64,000 nucleotides of DNA, taken from the NCBI GenBank assembly GCA_023457895.1, contig JAEXAY010000032.1, positions 1-64,000 on the forward strand. The letters run 5' to 3'. Below, one piece after another: positions 50,555-60,908 of the stretch (position 1 is its first letter; every line of letters begins with the position of its first letter). The position numbers were made by a program, and so were the translations under genes. The notes under the pieces were generated by a model. That model did no database searches, was not told the origin of the DNA, and saw only the letters and a list, made by a program, of their open reading frames with translations. This DNA is from Pseudomonadota bacterium. Its GTDB lineage: Bacteria > Pseudomonadota > Alphaproteobacteria > Sphingomonadales > Sphingomonadaceae.

Positions 50555-52566
50555 AGGAAACGCACCAATACCCACGAAGCCAGACCGGCGAGACCCAGCA
50601 GCATCACGAGTGCATAATTATAGAGATAGCCCGACTGGAGCCTGCCCGCCCAGCCACTGTAAACCGCCACCGCGTTCGATACGCCGTCCGGCCCAAGGCC
50701 GTCGATCACCTTCTTGTCGCCCTTCCAGAACAGCCGGCCGAGCGCGAAGGCGGGCTTGACGAACAGGAAGTGATAGAGCTCGTCGAAATACCATTTGTTA
50801 TAAAGGAAATCGTAGAGCACGCGGAATTGCGCCACAAAGCGCGCCGGGATCGACGCGTCGCGGATATAGCTGTTCCAGGCGAGGAACAGGCCCGCGAGCA
50901 TCACGGCGGCCGGCGCCAGCTTCACCCACAGCGGCACATTGTGAAGTTCGTGGATGAGATGCTCGGTGAACACGAGGCTGCCCTTCCAGAATTCACCGGT
51001 ACCTGCGCTGATGAACTGGTTATGGAACAGGAACCCGGCAAAGATTGCGCCGAGCGTCAGCACGCCGAGCGGCACCAGCATCGACAGCGGGCTTTCATGC
51101 GGATGATAGCCAGCGGTGCCGTCGACGGATTTCGCGTGGCCATGATCATCGTGATGATGCGCGTCATGCACCGCATGCTGGATATGTTCCGAGCCGGCCC
51201 AGCGCGCCTTGCCGAAAAAGGTCAGGAAGATGAGCCGCCAGGAATAGAAGCTGGTCAGCAGTGCGGCGAAAATACCGACGAAGAAGGCCAGCTTGCCATT
51301 CGGGCCCGCGGCATAGGCGGCCTCGAGGATCGCGTCCTTCGAATAGAAGCCGGCGAAACCGAACAGGCCGAGGATGCCGACGCCGGTAATCGCCAGCGTA
51401 CCTGCGATCATCGCCCAATAGGTCAACGGGATTTCTTTCCGGAGGGCGCCATAATAGCGCATGTCCTGCTCATGGTGCATCGCGTGGATGACGGACCCTG
51501 CGCCGAGGAACAGAAGCGCCTTGAAGAACGCATGGGTGAAGAGATGGAACATCGCCGCGCCATAGGCGCCGACGCCGGCGGCGAAGAACATGTAACCGAG
51601 CTGCGAACAGGTCGAATAGGCGATGACGCGCTTGATGTCATTCTGCACCGTGCCCACAGTTGCGGCGAACAGGCAGGTCGCGGCGCCAATGAAGGTCACG
51701 AAACCGAGCGCGACGGGCGCGGCCTCGAACATCGGCGACAGGCGGCAGACCATGAATACGCCTGCGGTCACCATCGTCGCGGCGTGGATCAGCGCGGACA
51801 CCGGGGTCGGGCCTTCCATCGCGTCGGGAAGCCAGGTGTGCAGCCCGAGCTGGGCCGACTTGCCCATGGCGCCGACGAACAGCAGGAGGCACAGGATCGT
51901 CATGGTGTCGAGCCGCAGCCCGAGGAAGCCGATGGTCGATCCCGCCATCCCCGGAGCTGCCGCGAGGATTTCAGGAATTGACATGGTACCGAATACGAGG
52001 AACGTACCGAACATCCCGAGCATGAAGCCGAAATCGCCGACGCGGTTGACGACGAACGCCTTGATCGCGGCGGCATTGGCGCTCGGCTTTTTGAACCAGA
52101 AACCGATGAGAAGATAGGAGGCAAGCCCCACGCCTTCCCAGCCAAAGAACATCTGGACAAGATTATTGGCAGTCACCAGCATCAGCATGGCGAAGGTGAA
52201 CAGCGACAGATAGGCAAAGAAGCGCGGCTGATCGGGGTCTTCAGCCATATAGCCCCAGCTGTAGAGGTGGACGAGCGCGGACACGGTCGTCACCACCACC
52301 AGCATCACCGCCGTCAGCGTATCGACACGCAGCGCCCAATCGACCGAAAGCGTGCCCGAACGGATGAAGTCGAGCACCGGCACCACAGTCGCTTCCGCGC
52401 TGCCGTTGAGAAAGCCGAGGAAGATCGGCCAGCTGAGCGCGCAGGCGATAAACAGTGCGCCGGTCGTGATCGCCTTGGCGGCAACGTTGCCGATGCTGCG
52501 ATTGCCCAGCCCCGCGATGATCGCGGCGAGCAGCGGCAGGAAAACGATAAGCTTGATGCTTTCCAT
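50551..52566 (-). CDS. nuoL: NADH-quinone oxidoreductase subunit L
   Basis: 671 aa, the largest antiporter-like subunit. It contains FFGWEGVGLASYLLIGFW, DIKRVIAYSTCSQLGYMFFA and the long C-terminal amphipathic helix that runs along the membrane arm. A His-rich cytoplasmic or periplasmic loop (HDAHHHDDHGH, about 468-478) is unusual in composition and could bind metal. nuoK lies 10 bases upstream. Confidence 0.97.
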   Translation of the reverse strand: MESIKLIVFLPLLAAIIAGLGNRSIGNVAAKAITTGALFIACALSWPIFLGFLNGSAEATVVPVLDFIRSGTLSVDWALRVDTLTAVMLVVVTTVSALVHLYSWGYMAEDPDQPRFFAYLSLFTFAMLMLVTANNLVQMFFGWEGVGLASYLLIGFWFKKPSANAAAIKAFVVNRVGDFGFMLGMFGTFLVFGTMSIPEILAAAPGMAGSTIGFLGLRLDTMTILCLLLFVGAMGKSAQLGLHTWLPDAMEGPTPVSALIHAATMVTAGVFMVCRLSPMFEAAPVALGFVTFIGAATCLFAATVGTVQNDIKRVIAYSTCSQLGYMFFAAGVGAYGAAMFHLFTHAFFKALLFLGAGSVIHAMHHEQDMRYYGALRKEIPLTYWAMIAGTLAITGVGILGLFGFAGFYSKDAILEAAYAAGPNGKLAFFVGIFAALLTSFYSWRLIFLTFFGKARWAGSEHIQHAVHDAHHHDDHGHAKSVDGTAGYHPHESPLSMLVPLGVLTLGAIFAGFLFHNQFISAGTGEFWKGSLVFTEHLIHELHNVPLWVKLAPAAVMLAGLFLAWNSYIRDASIPARFVAQFRVLYDFLYNKWYFDELYHFLFVKPAFALGRLFWKGDKKVIDGLGPDGVSNAVAVYSGWAGRLQSGYLYNYALVMLLGLAGLASWVLVRFL

Positions 52567-52576
52567 GATGACCGGC

Positions 52577-52882
52577 TCACCCCTTCATCCGGTTGGCGTC
52601 GTCGACCGCGATGGTCGCACGGCGGCGGAAATAAATGACAAGAATGGCGAGGCCGATCGCGGCTTCGCCGGCCGCGACGGTCAGCACGAACATCGCGAAG
52701 ACCTGGCCCACCATATCGCCCAGAAACGCGCTGAACGCGACGAGGTTGATGTTGACCGCGAGCAGGATGAGCTCGATCGCCATCAGAATCACGATGACGT
52801 TCTTGCGATTGATGAAAATTCCAAGCACGCCAAGCACGAACAGGATCGCGCTGACGACGAGATAATGATGGAGACCGATCAT
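52577..52882 (-). CDS. nuoK: NADH-quinone oxidoreductase subunit K
   Basis: 101 aa with three membrane helices. The two conserved membrane glutamates are seen in MAIELILLAVNINLV and AAGEAAIGLAI. ATG overlaps the nuoJ stop by 4 bp. Confidence 0.96.
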   Translation of the reverse strand: MIGLHHYLVVSAILFVLGVLGIFINRKNVIVILMAIELILLAVNINLVAFSAFLGDMVGQVFAMFVLTVAAGEAAIGLAILVIYFRRRATIAVDDANRMKG

Positions 52883-53490
52883 AGCTCAACCCCCTTCCCG
52901 ACCGGCGCATTGACCATTCGCACCGCTTCGTCCGGACGGCGGCGGTTCTGCCTGCCGATATTCTGGCCGCGCGTTCCGCCACGTTGGCGGTGGGTCAGCA
53001 CGATCGCACCGATCATCGCAACGAGCAGGATCAGGCCCGCTGCTTCGAACAGGAAGATATAGCGCGTGTAAAGAAGGTTCCCCAATGCTTCGATATTACT
53101 GACGTTTCCTTCGATCGGCGACAGCCGTTGTCCGATCTTGATCCCGCCGGCCGCCCAGGCACCGAGCGCGAATACCAGTTCGGCGACGAGTACCAGCGCG
53201 AGCAATATGCCAAATGGCAGATAGCGCACGAAACCCGCGCGCAGTTCGGCAAAATCGATGTCGAGCATCATCACCACGAACAGGAACAGCACTGCGACCG
53301 CGCCAACGTAGACGATGACGAGCAGCATCGCGATAAATTCGGCGCCGACCAGCAACATCAGCCCGGCGGCATTGAAGAAGGCGAGGATCAGCCACAGCAC
53401 GCTATGGACCGGGTTGCGCGCGAAGATCACCATCGTGCCGCTTGCGATCACCATTGCGGCGAACAGATAAAAGGCCAGTGTCTGGATCAT
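52879..53490 (-). CDS. nuoJ: NADH-quinone oxidoreductase subunit J
   Basis: 203 aa with five membrane helices, including the conserved IVYVGAVAVLFLFVVMMLD stretch of the third. The C-terminus is a short basic tail (RQNRRRPDEAV). GGAGG precedes the ATG. It is separated from nuoI by 150 bases that contain a palindromic repeat. Confidence 0.96.
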   Translation of the reverse strand: MIQTLAFYLFAAMVIASGTMVIFARNPVHSVLWLILAFFNAAGLMLLVGAEFIAMLLVIVYVGAVAVLFLFVVMMLDIDFAELRAGFVRYLPFGILLALVLVAELVFALGAWAAGGIKIGQRLSPIEGNVSNIEALGNLLYTRYIFLFEAAGLILLVAMIGAIVLTHRQRGGTRGQNIGRQNRRRPDEAVRMVNAPVGKGVEL

Positions 53491-53508
53491 GCGGCAGCCT
53501 CCGCTATT

Positions 53509-53598
53509 TCGTCATGCTGAACCGGGTTCAGCATCCATAGAGCGCCAGTCCCACGATAGTGCAGGACATATGGACGCTGAAACAAGGTCAGGGTGACG
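53509..53598. repeat. Family-A palindromic repeat pair, nuoI-nuoJ junction
   Basis: Two opposite hairpins about 45 bases apart: GCTGAACCGGGTTCAGC and, less perfect, CGCTGAAACAAGGTCAGGG, flanked by GTCAT and GTGACG. Same family as the repeats at 58875 and around the IS. Confidence 0.85.
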
Positions 53599-53640
53599 GC
53601 CGGAAGAGAAAACTTGCCCATTGGAATCACGTCGCGCCCC

Positions 53641-54126
53641 TTACCGGTAGGGTGCGTCTGCGGCAAGATTGGCCGCAATCGCCCTTTCCCATTTGTCACC
53701 ATTTTCGAGCAGCTTGGCCTTGTTGTAGATCAGCTCCTCGCGGGTTTCGGTGGCATATTCAAAATTCGGCCCCTCGACGATCGCATCGACGGGGCAGGCT
53801 TCCTGACAGAAACCGCAGTAAATGCACTTGGTCATATCGATGTCATAGCGCGTGGTGCGGCGGCTGCCGTCCTCGCGCGGTTCGGCCTCAATGGTGATCG
53901 CCTGTGCCGGACACACTGCCTCGCACAGCTTGCACGCAATGCAACGTTCCTCGCCATTGGGATAACGGCGCAGCGCATGCTCACCGCGGAAACGGGGCGA
54001 CAGCGGGTTCTTCTCGAACGGATAGTTGATCGTCACCTTGGGCTTGAAGAAATACTTCAAGGTCAGCGCATGCGCCATGACGAATTCCCACAGGGTAAAG
54101 GATTTGATGAGATGGCCGAGGCTCAT
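53641..54126 (-). CDS. nuoI: NADH-quinone oxidoreductase subunit I
   Basis: 161 aa. Two 4Fe-4S motifs, CIACKLCEAVCP and CIYCGFCQEACP, carry electrons toward the quinone site. The start ATG 54126 opens MSLGHLIKSFTLWEF. An upstream copy of nearly the same start (54263) is cut off by a palindromic repeat; see the separate entry. Here the ATG overlaps by 4 bp the stop of the short ORF that the repeat created. Confidence 0.95.
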   Translation of the reverse strand: MSLGHLIKSFTLWEFVMAHALTLKYFFKPKVTINYPFEKNPLSPRFRGEHALRRYPNGEERCIACKLCEAVCPAQAITIEAEPREDGSRRTTRYDIDMTKCIYCGFCQEACPVDAIVEGPNFEYATETREELIYNKAKLLENGDKWERAIAANLAADAPYR

Positions 54127-54263
54127 GCCAAAACTCCGCAATCGTCATTGCGAGGAGCGCAGCGACGCGGCAACCCAGTGTTAGGCTCTACTGCCGTGGA
54201 TTGCTTCGCTTCGCTCGCAATGACGCGATAGGTGAACGATTTGATGATGTGGCGTGGGCTCAT
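54123..54263 (-). pseudogene. 46-codon ORF: duplicated nuoI start fused to a palindromic repeat
   Basis: Starts ATG at 54263, overlapping the nuoH stop (ATGA), with MSPRHIIKSFTYR, clearly related to the nuoI start MSLGHLIKSFTLW. It then runs through the repeat (VIASEAKQS, then LPRRCAPRND) and ends with TGA overlapping the real nuoI ATG (again ATGA). It looks like the remains of a 5' duplication of nuoI made when the repeat arrived. It may still be translated and pass ribosomes from nuoH to nuoI. Confidence 0.75.
54143..54225. repeat. Family-B palindromic repeat, nuoH-nuoI junction
   Basis: Bounded by CGTCATTGCGAGGAGCG and the opposite CGCTCGCAATGACG; the inner arms are GCAACCCA and TGGATTGCTTCGCTT. 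Same family as 57460-57541. Confidence 0.88.
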
Positions 54264-55312
54264 ACCCCGCCCCCATAACGTGTCAACATGAGATAGCCGC
54301 TCACCAGGAATACCCAGAAGAGCGAGATCGGCAGGAAGATTTTCCAGCCCAGGCGCATCAACTGGTCATAACGGAAGCGCGGAACGGTTGCCTTGACCCA
54401 GCTGAAGATGAAGAAGAAGACGAAAATCTTGACGAGGAACCAGATGATCCCCGGCACCGCATAGAGGATCGGGATGTCGAGCGGCGGGAGGTAACCGCCC
54501 CAGAACAGGATCGCGTTCAATGCGCACATCAGCAGCACATTGGCATATTCGCCGAGCCAGTAGAGCGCGAACGACATCGACGAATATTCGGTTTGATAGC
54601 CCGCAACCAGCTCGCTTTCCGCTTCGGTGAGGTCGAACGGCGCGCGCGCGGTTTCGGCCATCGCCGAGATCAGGAACATCACCGCCATCGGGAACAGGAG
54701 CAGGCTGACGCCATAGGCGTTGATGATGCCGAGCCCGAAGCCGCGCTGCCCCTCGACAATCGCCTGCATGTTGAAGCTGCCGGCGAACAGGACGACGCTG
54801 ATCAGGATGAAGCCGATCGAGACTTCATAGCTGACCATCTGCGCGGCGGCGCGGATCGCGGAAAAGAACGGATATTTCGAGTTCGACGCCCAGCCTGCGA
54901 TGATCACGCCATAAACGCCGAGCGACGAGACGGCGAGAATATAGAGCAGGCCGACATTGATGTTGGCGAGGATCGCCTGCTGGCTGAACGGGATCACCGC
55001 CCATGCCATCAAAGCCACGGTGAAGGTGATGATCGGAGCAAGGATGAAAAGCCCCTTGTTCGCCGCCGATGGGATGATCGTTTCCTGCAGGAAAACCTTG
55101 AGACCATCGGCAAAAGACTGGAGCAGCCCCCAGGGACCGACGACGTTCGGCCCGCGCCGCAACGCTATCGCCGCCCAGATCTTGCGGTCGGCATAGATGA
55201 TCATGGCAACCGCAAGCATCAGCGGCAACGCGATGGCGAGAATGCCGACGATAGTCGCGATGAACCAGGCCCACTCATAGGTGAGACCCCAGGATTGGAA
55301 CCAGGCGGTCAT
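54260..55312 (-). CDS. nuoH: NADH-quinone oxidoreductase subunit H
   Basis: 350 aa with about eight to nine membrane helices; forms the quinone chamber at the arm junction. The signatures DRKIWAAIALRRGPNVVGPW and AETARAPFDLTEAESELVAG are intact. The stop overlaps the duplicated nuoI start by 4 bp. Confidence 0.97.
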   Translation of the reverse strand: MTAWFQSWGLTYEWAWFIATIVGILAIALPLMLAVAMIIYADRKIWAAIALRRGPNVVGPWGLLQSFADGLKVFLQETIIPSAANKGLFILAPIITFTVALMAWAVIPFSQQAILANINVGLLYILAVSSLGVYGVIIAGWASNSKYPFFSAIRAAAQMVSYEVSIGFILISVVLFAGSFNMQAIVEGQRGFGLGIINAYGVSLLLFPMAVMFLISAMAETARAPFDLTEAESELVAGYQTEYSSMSFALYWLGEYANVLLMCALNAILFWGGYLPPLDIPILYAVPGIIWFLVKIFVFFFIFSWVKATVPRFRYDQLMRLGWKIFLPISLFWVFLVSGYLMLTRYGGGV

Positions 55313-55333
55313 GAATGGACCTTTCCAAAAACC

Positions 55334-55407
55334 GTTAGTGCTGAGCGTGTCGAAGCACGTCCATCGGCGTGGCGCGATGCCCGAACCCGTCCTTCGACAG
55401 GCTCAGG
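55334..55407. repeat. Family-C palindromic repeat, nuoG-nuoH junction
   Basis: CTGAGCGTGTCGAAGCACG and, on the other side, CGTCCTTCGACAGGCTCAGGG form two opposite arms about 35 bases apart. It is unlike families A and B. Confidence 0.8.
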
Positions 55408-55433
55408 GCTGCGGACAGGATCAATCATCCACC

Positions 55434-57443
55434 TCATTCCGCCGCCTCCAGCATGTCGTCGCCGTGGAGCAATTCGGCCGAGCAGCGCTGCATCGTCGGC
55501 GACGCGCGGCAGATGCTGTTGGTGAGGTAGAAATCCTTGACCGGATAACCGCCCTCGCCTTTCGCGGTGGTGGCGAGTTTGGGCGGCGCCCACGGATAGG
55601 CGGCGAGCCCTTCGGCACCGAGCGCGGGCACGGCGGCAAACATCTTCGCGCGCAGTCCGGCATAATCGTCGAAGCCGAGATTGACCCCGATAACGTCCGC
55701 GAGCGCACGGAAGATCGTCCAGTCCTCGCGCGCATCGCCGGGCGCGAACACCGCCTTCTCGCTGCGCTGGACGCGGCCTTCGGTGCTGACATAGGTGCCA
55801 GGCTTTTCGGCATAGCTGGCAGCCGGCAGGATCACATCGGCGGCGTGGGCCCCGGCATCGCCATGATGGCCGACATAGACGTTGAAGCTATTGGAAAAAT
55901 CAGAAAAATCAACCTCATCCGCGCCGAGGAAGAAGCTGAGCTTTGGTTCGGCCTTGAGTATATCGGCGATACCGCCGGCTTGGGCATAGCCGAGCATCAG
56001 CCCGCCCATGCGTGCGGCTGCGGTGTGGACCACATTGAAACCGTTCCACCCCTCTTTGACCAGGCCGAGCGGTCGGGTCAGCGCCAGCGCTGCACCAAGC
56101 GCGCCCGCTTTCAGCGCGCCGGGGCCGACGATGACGGCAGGCTTTTCAGCTTTTCCGAATGCTTCGGTGACCGCCTTGGGCAGCTTGCCGAGCAGGCCGA
56201 GATCGTTGCCCAGCCATTCGACCTTGTAGGTGAGATCGACCTCGGGGCCGATCGCGAATATCTTCGCGCCGCGCTTGATCGCCTTGCGGATGCGCGTATT
56301 GATGAGCGGCGCTTCCCAGCGGAGGTTGGAAACCACGAGCAGGATCGCGTCCGCCTCCTCGATCCCGGCGATGGTCGAGTTGAAGTTGACCGCCGCGAGG
56401 CTGGTCACGTCATAATCGAGCCCCGTCTGGCGGCCTTCGAGCAATTTGGAGCCGAGCGCGCCCGCGAGTTCGCGCGCGGCAAACATGGTTTCGCAATCGA
56501 CCATGTCCCCCGCAATCACCGCGACCTTGTCCCCTGCCCCCTTGGCAGCCGTCCCGATGGCGGCAAACGCCTCGTCCCAGCTTGCTTCGACGAGCTTGCC
56601 ATCGCGGCGCACGAACGGACGGTCGAGACGGCGGCGTACGAGACCGTCAACATTGTGCCGGGTCTTGTCGGAGATCCATTCCTCGTTCACGTCATCGTTG
56701 ACGCGCGGAAGGATACGCAACGCCTGGCGCCCCCGGCTGTCGATGCGGATATTGGAACCAACCGCGTCCATCACATCGATGGCGAGCGTTTTCTTGAGCT
56801 CCCACGGCCGCGCCTCGAACGCATAGGGCTTCGAGGTGAGCGCGCCGACCGGGCAGAGATCGACGATATTGCCCGACAACTCGCTCGTCACCGCATGTTC
56901 GAGATAGGAGGTGATCTGCATATTCTCGCCGCGATAGATGGCGCCGATTTCCTCGACCCCCGCGACTTCCTCGGCGAAGCGGACGCAGCGCGTGCACTGG
57001 ATGCAGCGCGTCATCACCGTCTTGACGAGCGGCCCCATATATTTTTCGGTCACCGCGCGCTTGTTTTCGTCGTAGCGCGACCCCCCGCGCCCATAGGCGA
57101 TGGACTGGTCCTGCAGGTCGCACTCGCCGCCCTGGTCGCAGATCGGGCAATCGAGCGGGTGGTTGATGAGGAGAAACTCCATCACCCCCTCGCGTGCCTT
57201 CTTGACCATCGCGCTGTCGGTGCGGATTTCCTGCCCATCCGCCGCAGGAAGCGCGCAGGATGCCTGCGGCTTGGGCGGCCCGGGTTTCACCTCGACGAGG
57301 CACATGCGGCAGTTGCCGGCAATCGACAGCCGCTCATGATAGCAGAAACGCGGAATTTCCTTCCCCGCCGCCTCGCACGCCTGAAGCACCGTGGCCCCGG
57401 CCGGAACTTCGACTTCGATGCCGTCTACGAGAAGTTTAGGCAT
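55434..57443 (-). CDS. nuoG: NADH-quinone oxidoreductase subunit G
   Basis: 669 aa, shorter than the E. coli protein but usual for alphaproteobacteria. N-terminal 2Fe-2S ligands (CYHERLSIAGNCRMC), then the His-coordinated cluster with HPLDCPICDQGGECDLQD, and RCIQCTRC for a 4Fe-4S cluster; a molybdopterin-oxidoreductase-like domain follows without cofactor function in this family. Flanked on both sides by palindromic repeats. Confidence 0.97.
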   Translation of the reverse strand: MPKLLVDGIEVEVPAGATVLQACEAAGKEIPRFCYHERLSIAGNCRMCLVEVKPGPPKPQASCALPAADGQEIRTDSAMVKKAREGVMEFLLINHPLDCPICDQGGECDLQDQSIAYGRGGSRYDENKRAVTEKYMGPLVKTVMTRCIQCTRCVRFAEEVAGVEEIGAIYRGENMQITSYLEHAVTSELSGNIVDLCPVGALTSKPYAFEARPWELKKTLAIDVMDAVGSNIRIDSRGRQALRILPRVNDDVNEEWISDKTRHNVDGLVRRRLDRPFVRRDGKLVEASWDEAFAAIGTAAKGAGDKVAVIAGDMVDCETMFAARELAGALGSKLLEGRQTGLDYDVTSLAAVNFNSTIAGIEEADAILLVVSNLRWEAPLINTRIRKAIKRGAKIFAIGPEVDLTYKVEWLGNDLGLLGKLPKAVTEAFGKAEKPAVIVGPGALKAGALGAALALTRPLGLVKEGWNGFNVVHTAAARMGGLMLGYAQAGGIADILKAEPKLSFFLGADEVDFSDFSNSFNVYVGHHGDAGAHAADVILPAASYAEKPGTYVSTEGRVQRSEKAVFAPGDAREDWTIFRALADVIGVNLGFDDYAGLRAKMFAAVPALGAEGLAAYPWAPPKLATTAKGEGGYPVKDFYLTNSICRASPTMQRCSAELLHGDDMLEAAE

Positions 57444-57459
57444 GACCTTGTCCTTGTAA

Positions 57460-57541
57460 CGTCATTGCGAGCGAAGCGAAGCAATCCAGCGCCGCGCGCG
57501 CACCTATGGATTGCCGCGTCGCGACGCTCCTCGCAATGACG
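57460..57541. repeat. Family-B palindromic repeat, nuoF-nuoG junction
   Basis: CGTCATTGCGAGCGAAGCG and GCAATCC on one side, GGATTGCCGCG and CTCCTCGCAATGACG on the other. The arms are largely complementary and can form a long hairpin. Confidence 0.9.
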
Positions 57542-57557
57542 GTGAGATGCGAAACGA

Positions 57558-58859
<1,302 letters not shown>

Positions 58860-58874
58860 GCCGCACCCCCCAAT

Positions 58875-58963
58875 TCGTCATGCTGAACTTGTTTCAGCAT
58901 CCATATGTCCCATGCTCCCGACAATGCGGGAGTTATGGACCCTGAAACAAGTTCAGGGTGACG
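58875..58963. repeat. Family-A palindromic repeat pair, nuoE-nuoF junction
   Basis: Opposite hairpins GCTGAACTTGTTTCAGC and CCTGAAACAAGTTCAGG about 45 bases apart, flanked by TCGTCAT and GGTGACGA. An inner stem CTCCCGACAATGCGGGAG lies between them. This is the best copy of the family that the IS disrupted at 33618. Confidence 0.92.
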
Positions 58964-58980
58964 AGGGAAAAGAACAAAAC

Positions 58981-59652
58981 TCATTTCCCCCACTCCGCGC
59001 GATAATCGTGGTTCTCTTTGACCATTTCCTTGAGCGTCGTCGGGCCGCCTTCGGGACAACTGGTCTGGCGGCCAGTCTGCGAACCGATCTTCGGCTGCTT
59101 GCCGTTGGCGAGATCGTCGAGCACCGCGCTCATGCTGTCATAGGTCAGGTCTTCATAATTGTCGTCGTTGATCTGGACCATCGGCGCGTTGGCGCAGGTA
59201 CCGAGACATTCAACTTCGGTCAGCGTGAACAAACCATCGGGCGTCGTCTTGCCCTTGACCAGCCCCTTATTCTTGCAAGCGGCCAGCACATCGTCGGAGC
59301 CGCGCAGCATGCACGGCGTCGTGCCACACACCTGGACATGAAATTTGCCGACCGGCGCAAGGTTATACATGGTGTAGAAGGTCGCAACCTCGAACACGCG
59401 CATATAAGGCATGCCAAGCTGGTTCGCGACATATTCCATCACCGGAATGGGCAGCCAGCCTTGGGTTCCGGTTTCTGCACCGACCTGCCGCTGGGCAAGG
59501 TCGAGCAGGCCCATGACCGCCGATGCCTGCCGGCCATTCGGATAATGCAGGATCAATTCCTTGGCGCGGACCGAATTCTCCTTGGTCCACGCGAAATTGC
59601 CCCAGCGTGCGCGGGTTTCCTGTTCATCGGGAAGATGTGCTGCGTCAGCCAT
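58981..59652 (-). CDS. nuoE: NADH-quinone oxidoreductase subunit E
   Basis: 223 aa. The 2Fe-2S ligands are in VCGTTPCMLRG and ECLGTCANAP. A C-terminal stretch of about 50 residues beyond the thioredoxin-like core (from TPDG and later LANGKQPKIGSQTGRQTS) is common in alphaproteobacteria. nuoD precedes by 20 bases. Confidence 0.96.
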   Translation of the reverse strand: MADAAHLPDEQETRARWGNFAWTKENSVRAKELILHYPNGRQASAVMGLLDLAQRQVGAETGTQGWLPIPVMEYVANQLGMPYMRVFEVATFYTMYNLAPVGKFHVQVCGTTPCMLRGSDDVLAACKNKGLVKGKTTPDGLFTLTEVECLGTCANAPMVQINDDNYEDLTYDSMSAVLDDLANGKQPKIGSQTGRQTSCPEGGPTTLKEMVKENHDYRAEWGK

Positions 59653-59672
59653 ATCTTAGTTCCGAACCTTCA

Positions 59673-60908
59673 TTAGCGGTCGCACTCCCCGAACACGGCG
59701 TCGATGGCGCCGAGGATGGCGGTGGCGTCGGCGAGCATGTGACCCTTGCACATCATGTCCATCGCCTGGAGGTGGCTGAACATGGTCGGGCGGATCTTGC
59801 AGCGATAGGGTTTGTTGGACCCGTCGCTGACCAGATAGACGCCGAATTCGCCCTTGGGGCTTTCGGTCGCGACATAGACTTCGCCCGCCGGCACGTGGAA
59901 GCCTTCGGTGTAGAGCTTGAAATGGTGGATCAGAGCTTCCATCGAGCGCTTCATCTCGCCGCGCTTGGGCGGCACCACCTTGCGATCAAGGCTCGCGATC
60001 GGGCCTTCGGGCATTTCGTTGAGGCACTGGCGAATGATGCGCGCCGACTGGTAGACTTCCTGCACGCGCACCATGAAGCGGTCGTAGCAGTCGCCGTTGG
60101 TGCCGACCGGGATGTCGAACTCCATGCGGTCATACACATCATAGGGTTGCGACTTGCGCAGATCCCAGGCGATGCCCGAGCCACGGATCATCGGGCCGGA
60201 AAAGCCCATCGCCAGCGCGTCGTCCTTTGCCACCACGGCAATATCGACATTGCGCTGCTTGAAGATGCGGTTGTCGATGACGAGGCTCATCGCATCGGTG
60301 AACAGCTTGGGCAGACGGTTGTCGACCCAGTCGCCGATATCGGTGAGGAGTTTCAGCGGCACATCCTGATGCACGCCTCCGGGGCGGAACCAGGCCGAGT
60401 GCATGCGCGCGCCCGAGGCCCGTTCGAAAAAGTTGAGGCAATCCTCGCGCAGCTCGAACACCCACAGGTTCGGCGTCATCGCGCCGACGTCCATGACGTG
60501 GCTGCCGATATTGAGCATATGGTTGCAGATACGGGTCAGTTCGGCGAACAGGACGCGCAGATATTGCGCGCGCAGCGGCACTTCGAGGTTGAGCAGCTTT
60601 TCGATCGCGAGGACATAGCTATATTCCATCGCGAGCGGCGAACAATAATCAAGCCGGTCGAAATAGGGCAGCGCCTGCAGATAGGTCTTGTGTTCGATCA
60701 GCTTTTCGGTGCCGCGATGGAGCAGCCCGACATGCGGATCGACGCGCTCGACAATCTCACCATCAAGCTCAAGAACCATGCGCAGCACGCCGTGCGCCGC
60801 CGGGTGCTGCGGCCCGAAATTGATCGTATAGTTGGTGATTTCGAGATCGCCAGGCGTGGGATCGGCGGCGTCTGGTTTGCCCTCCAGCTCTTCCAGGAAA
60901 GTAGCCAT
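59673..60908 (-). CDS. nuoD: NADH-quinone oxidoreductase subunit D
   Basis: 411 aa, the 49-kDa subunit lining the quinone site. It begins with a 24-residue acidic leader before NYTINFGPQHPAAHG, the conserved quinone-site loop, and ends in FGECDR. The ATG shares one base with the nuoC stop. Confidence 0.97.
   Translation of the reverse strand: MATFLEELEGKPDAADPTPGDLEITNYTINFGPQHPAAHGVLRMVLELDGEIVERVDPHVGLLHRGTEKLIEHKTYLQALPYFDRLDYCSPLAMEYSYVLAIEKLLNLEVPLRAQYLRVLFAELTRICNHMLNIGSHVMDVGAMTPNLWVFELREDCLNFFERASGARMHSAWFRPGGVHQDVPLKLLTDIGDWVDNRLPKLFTDAMSLVIDNRIFKQRNVDIAVVAKDDALAMGFSGPMIRGSGIAWDLRKSQPYDVYDRMEFDIPVGTNGDCYDRFMVRVQEVYQSARIIRQCLNEMPEGPIASLDRKVVPPKRGEMKRSMEALIHHFKLYTEGFHVPAGEVYVATESPKGEFGVYLVSDGSNKPYRCKIRPTMFSHLQAMDMMCKGHMLADATAILGAIDAVFGECDR

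Noticed and set aside
50770..51981. 403-codon open frame opposite nuoL
   Set aside because: Antisense to a hydrophobic gene gives a Glu/Arg/His-rich product; no start signals or domains.
55281..57539. 752-codon open frame on the plus strand opposite nuoG
   Set aside because: It lies entirely opposite strongly supported nuoG with complete cluster motifs. Its translation is Arg/Ala/Asp/His-rich without motifs, as expected for a GC-rich shadow.
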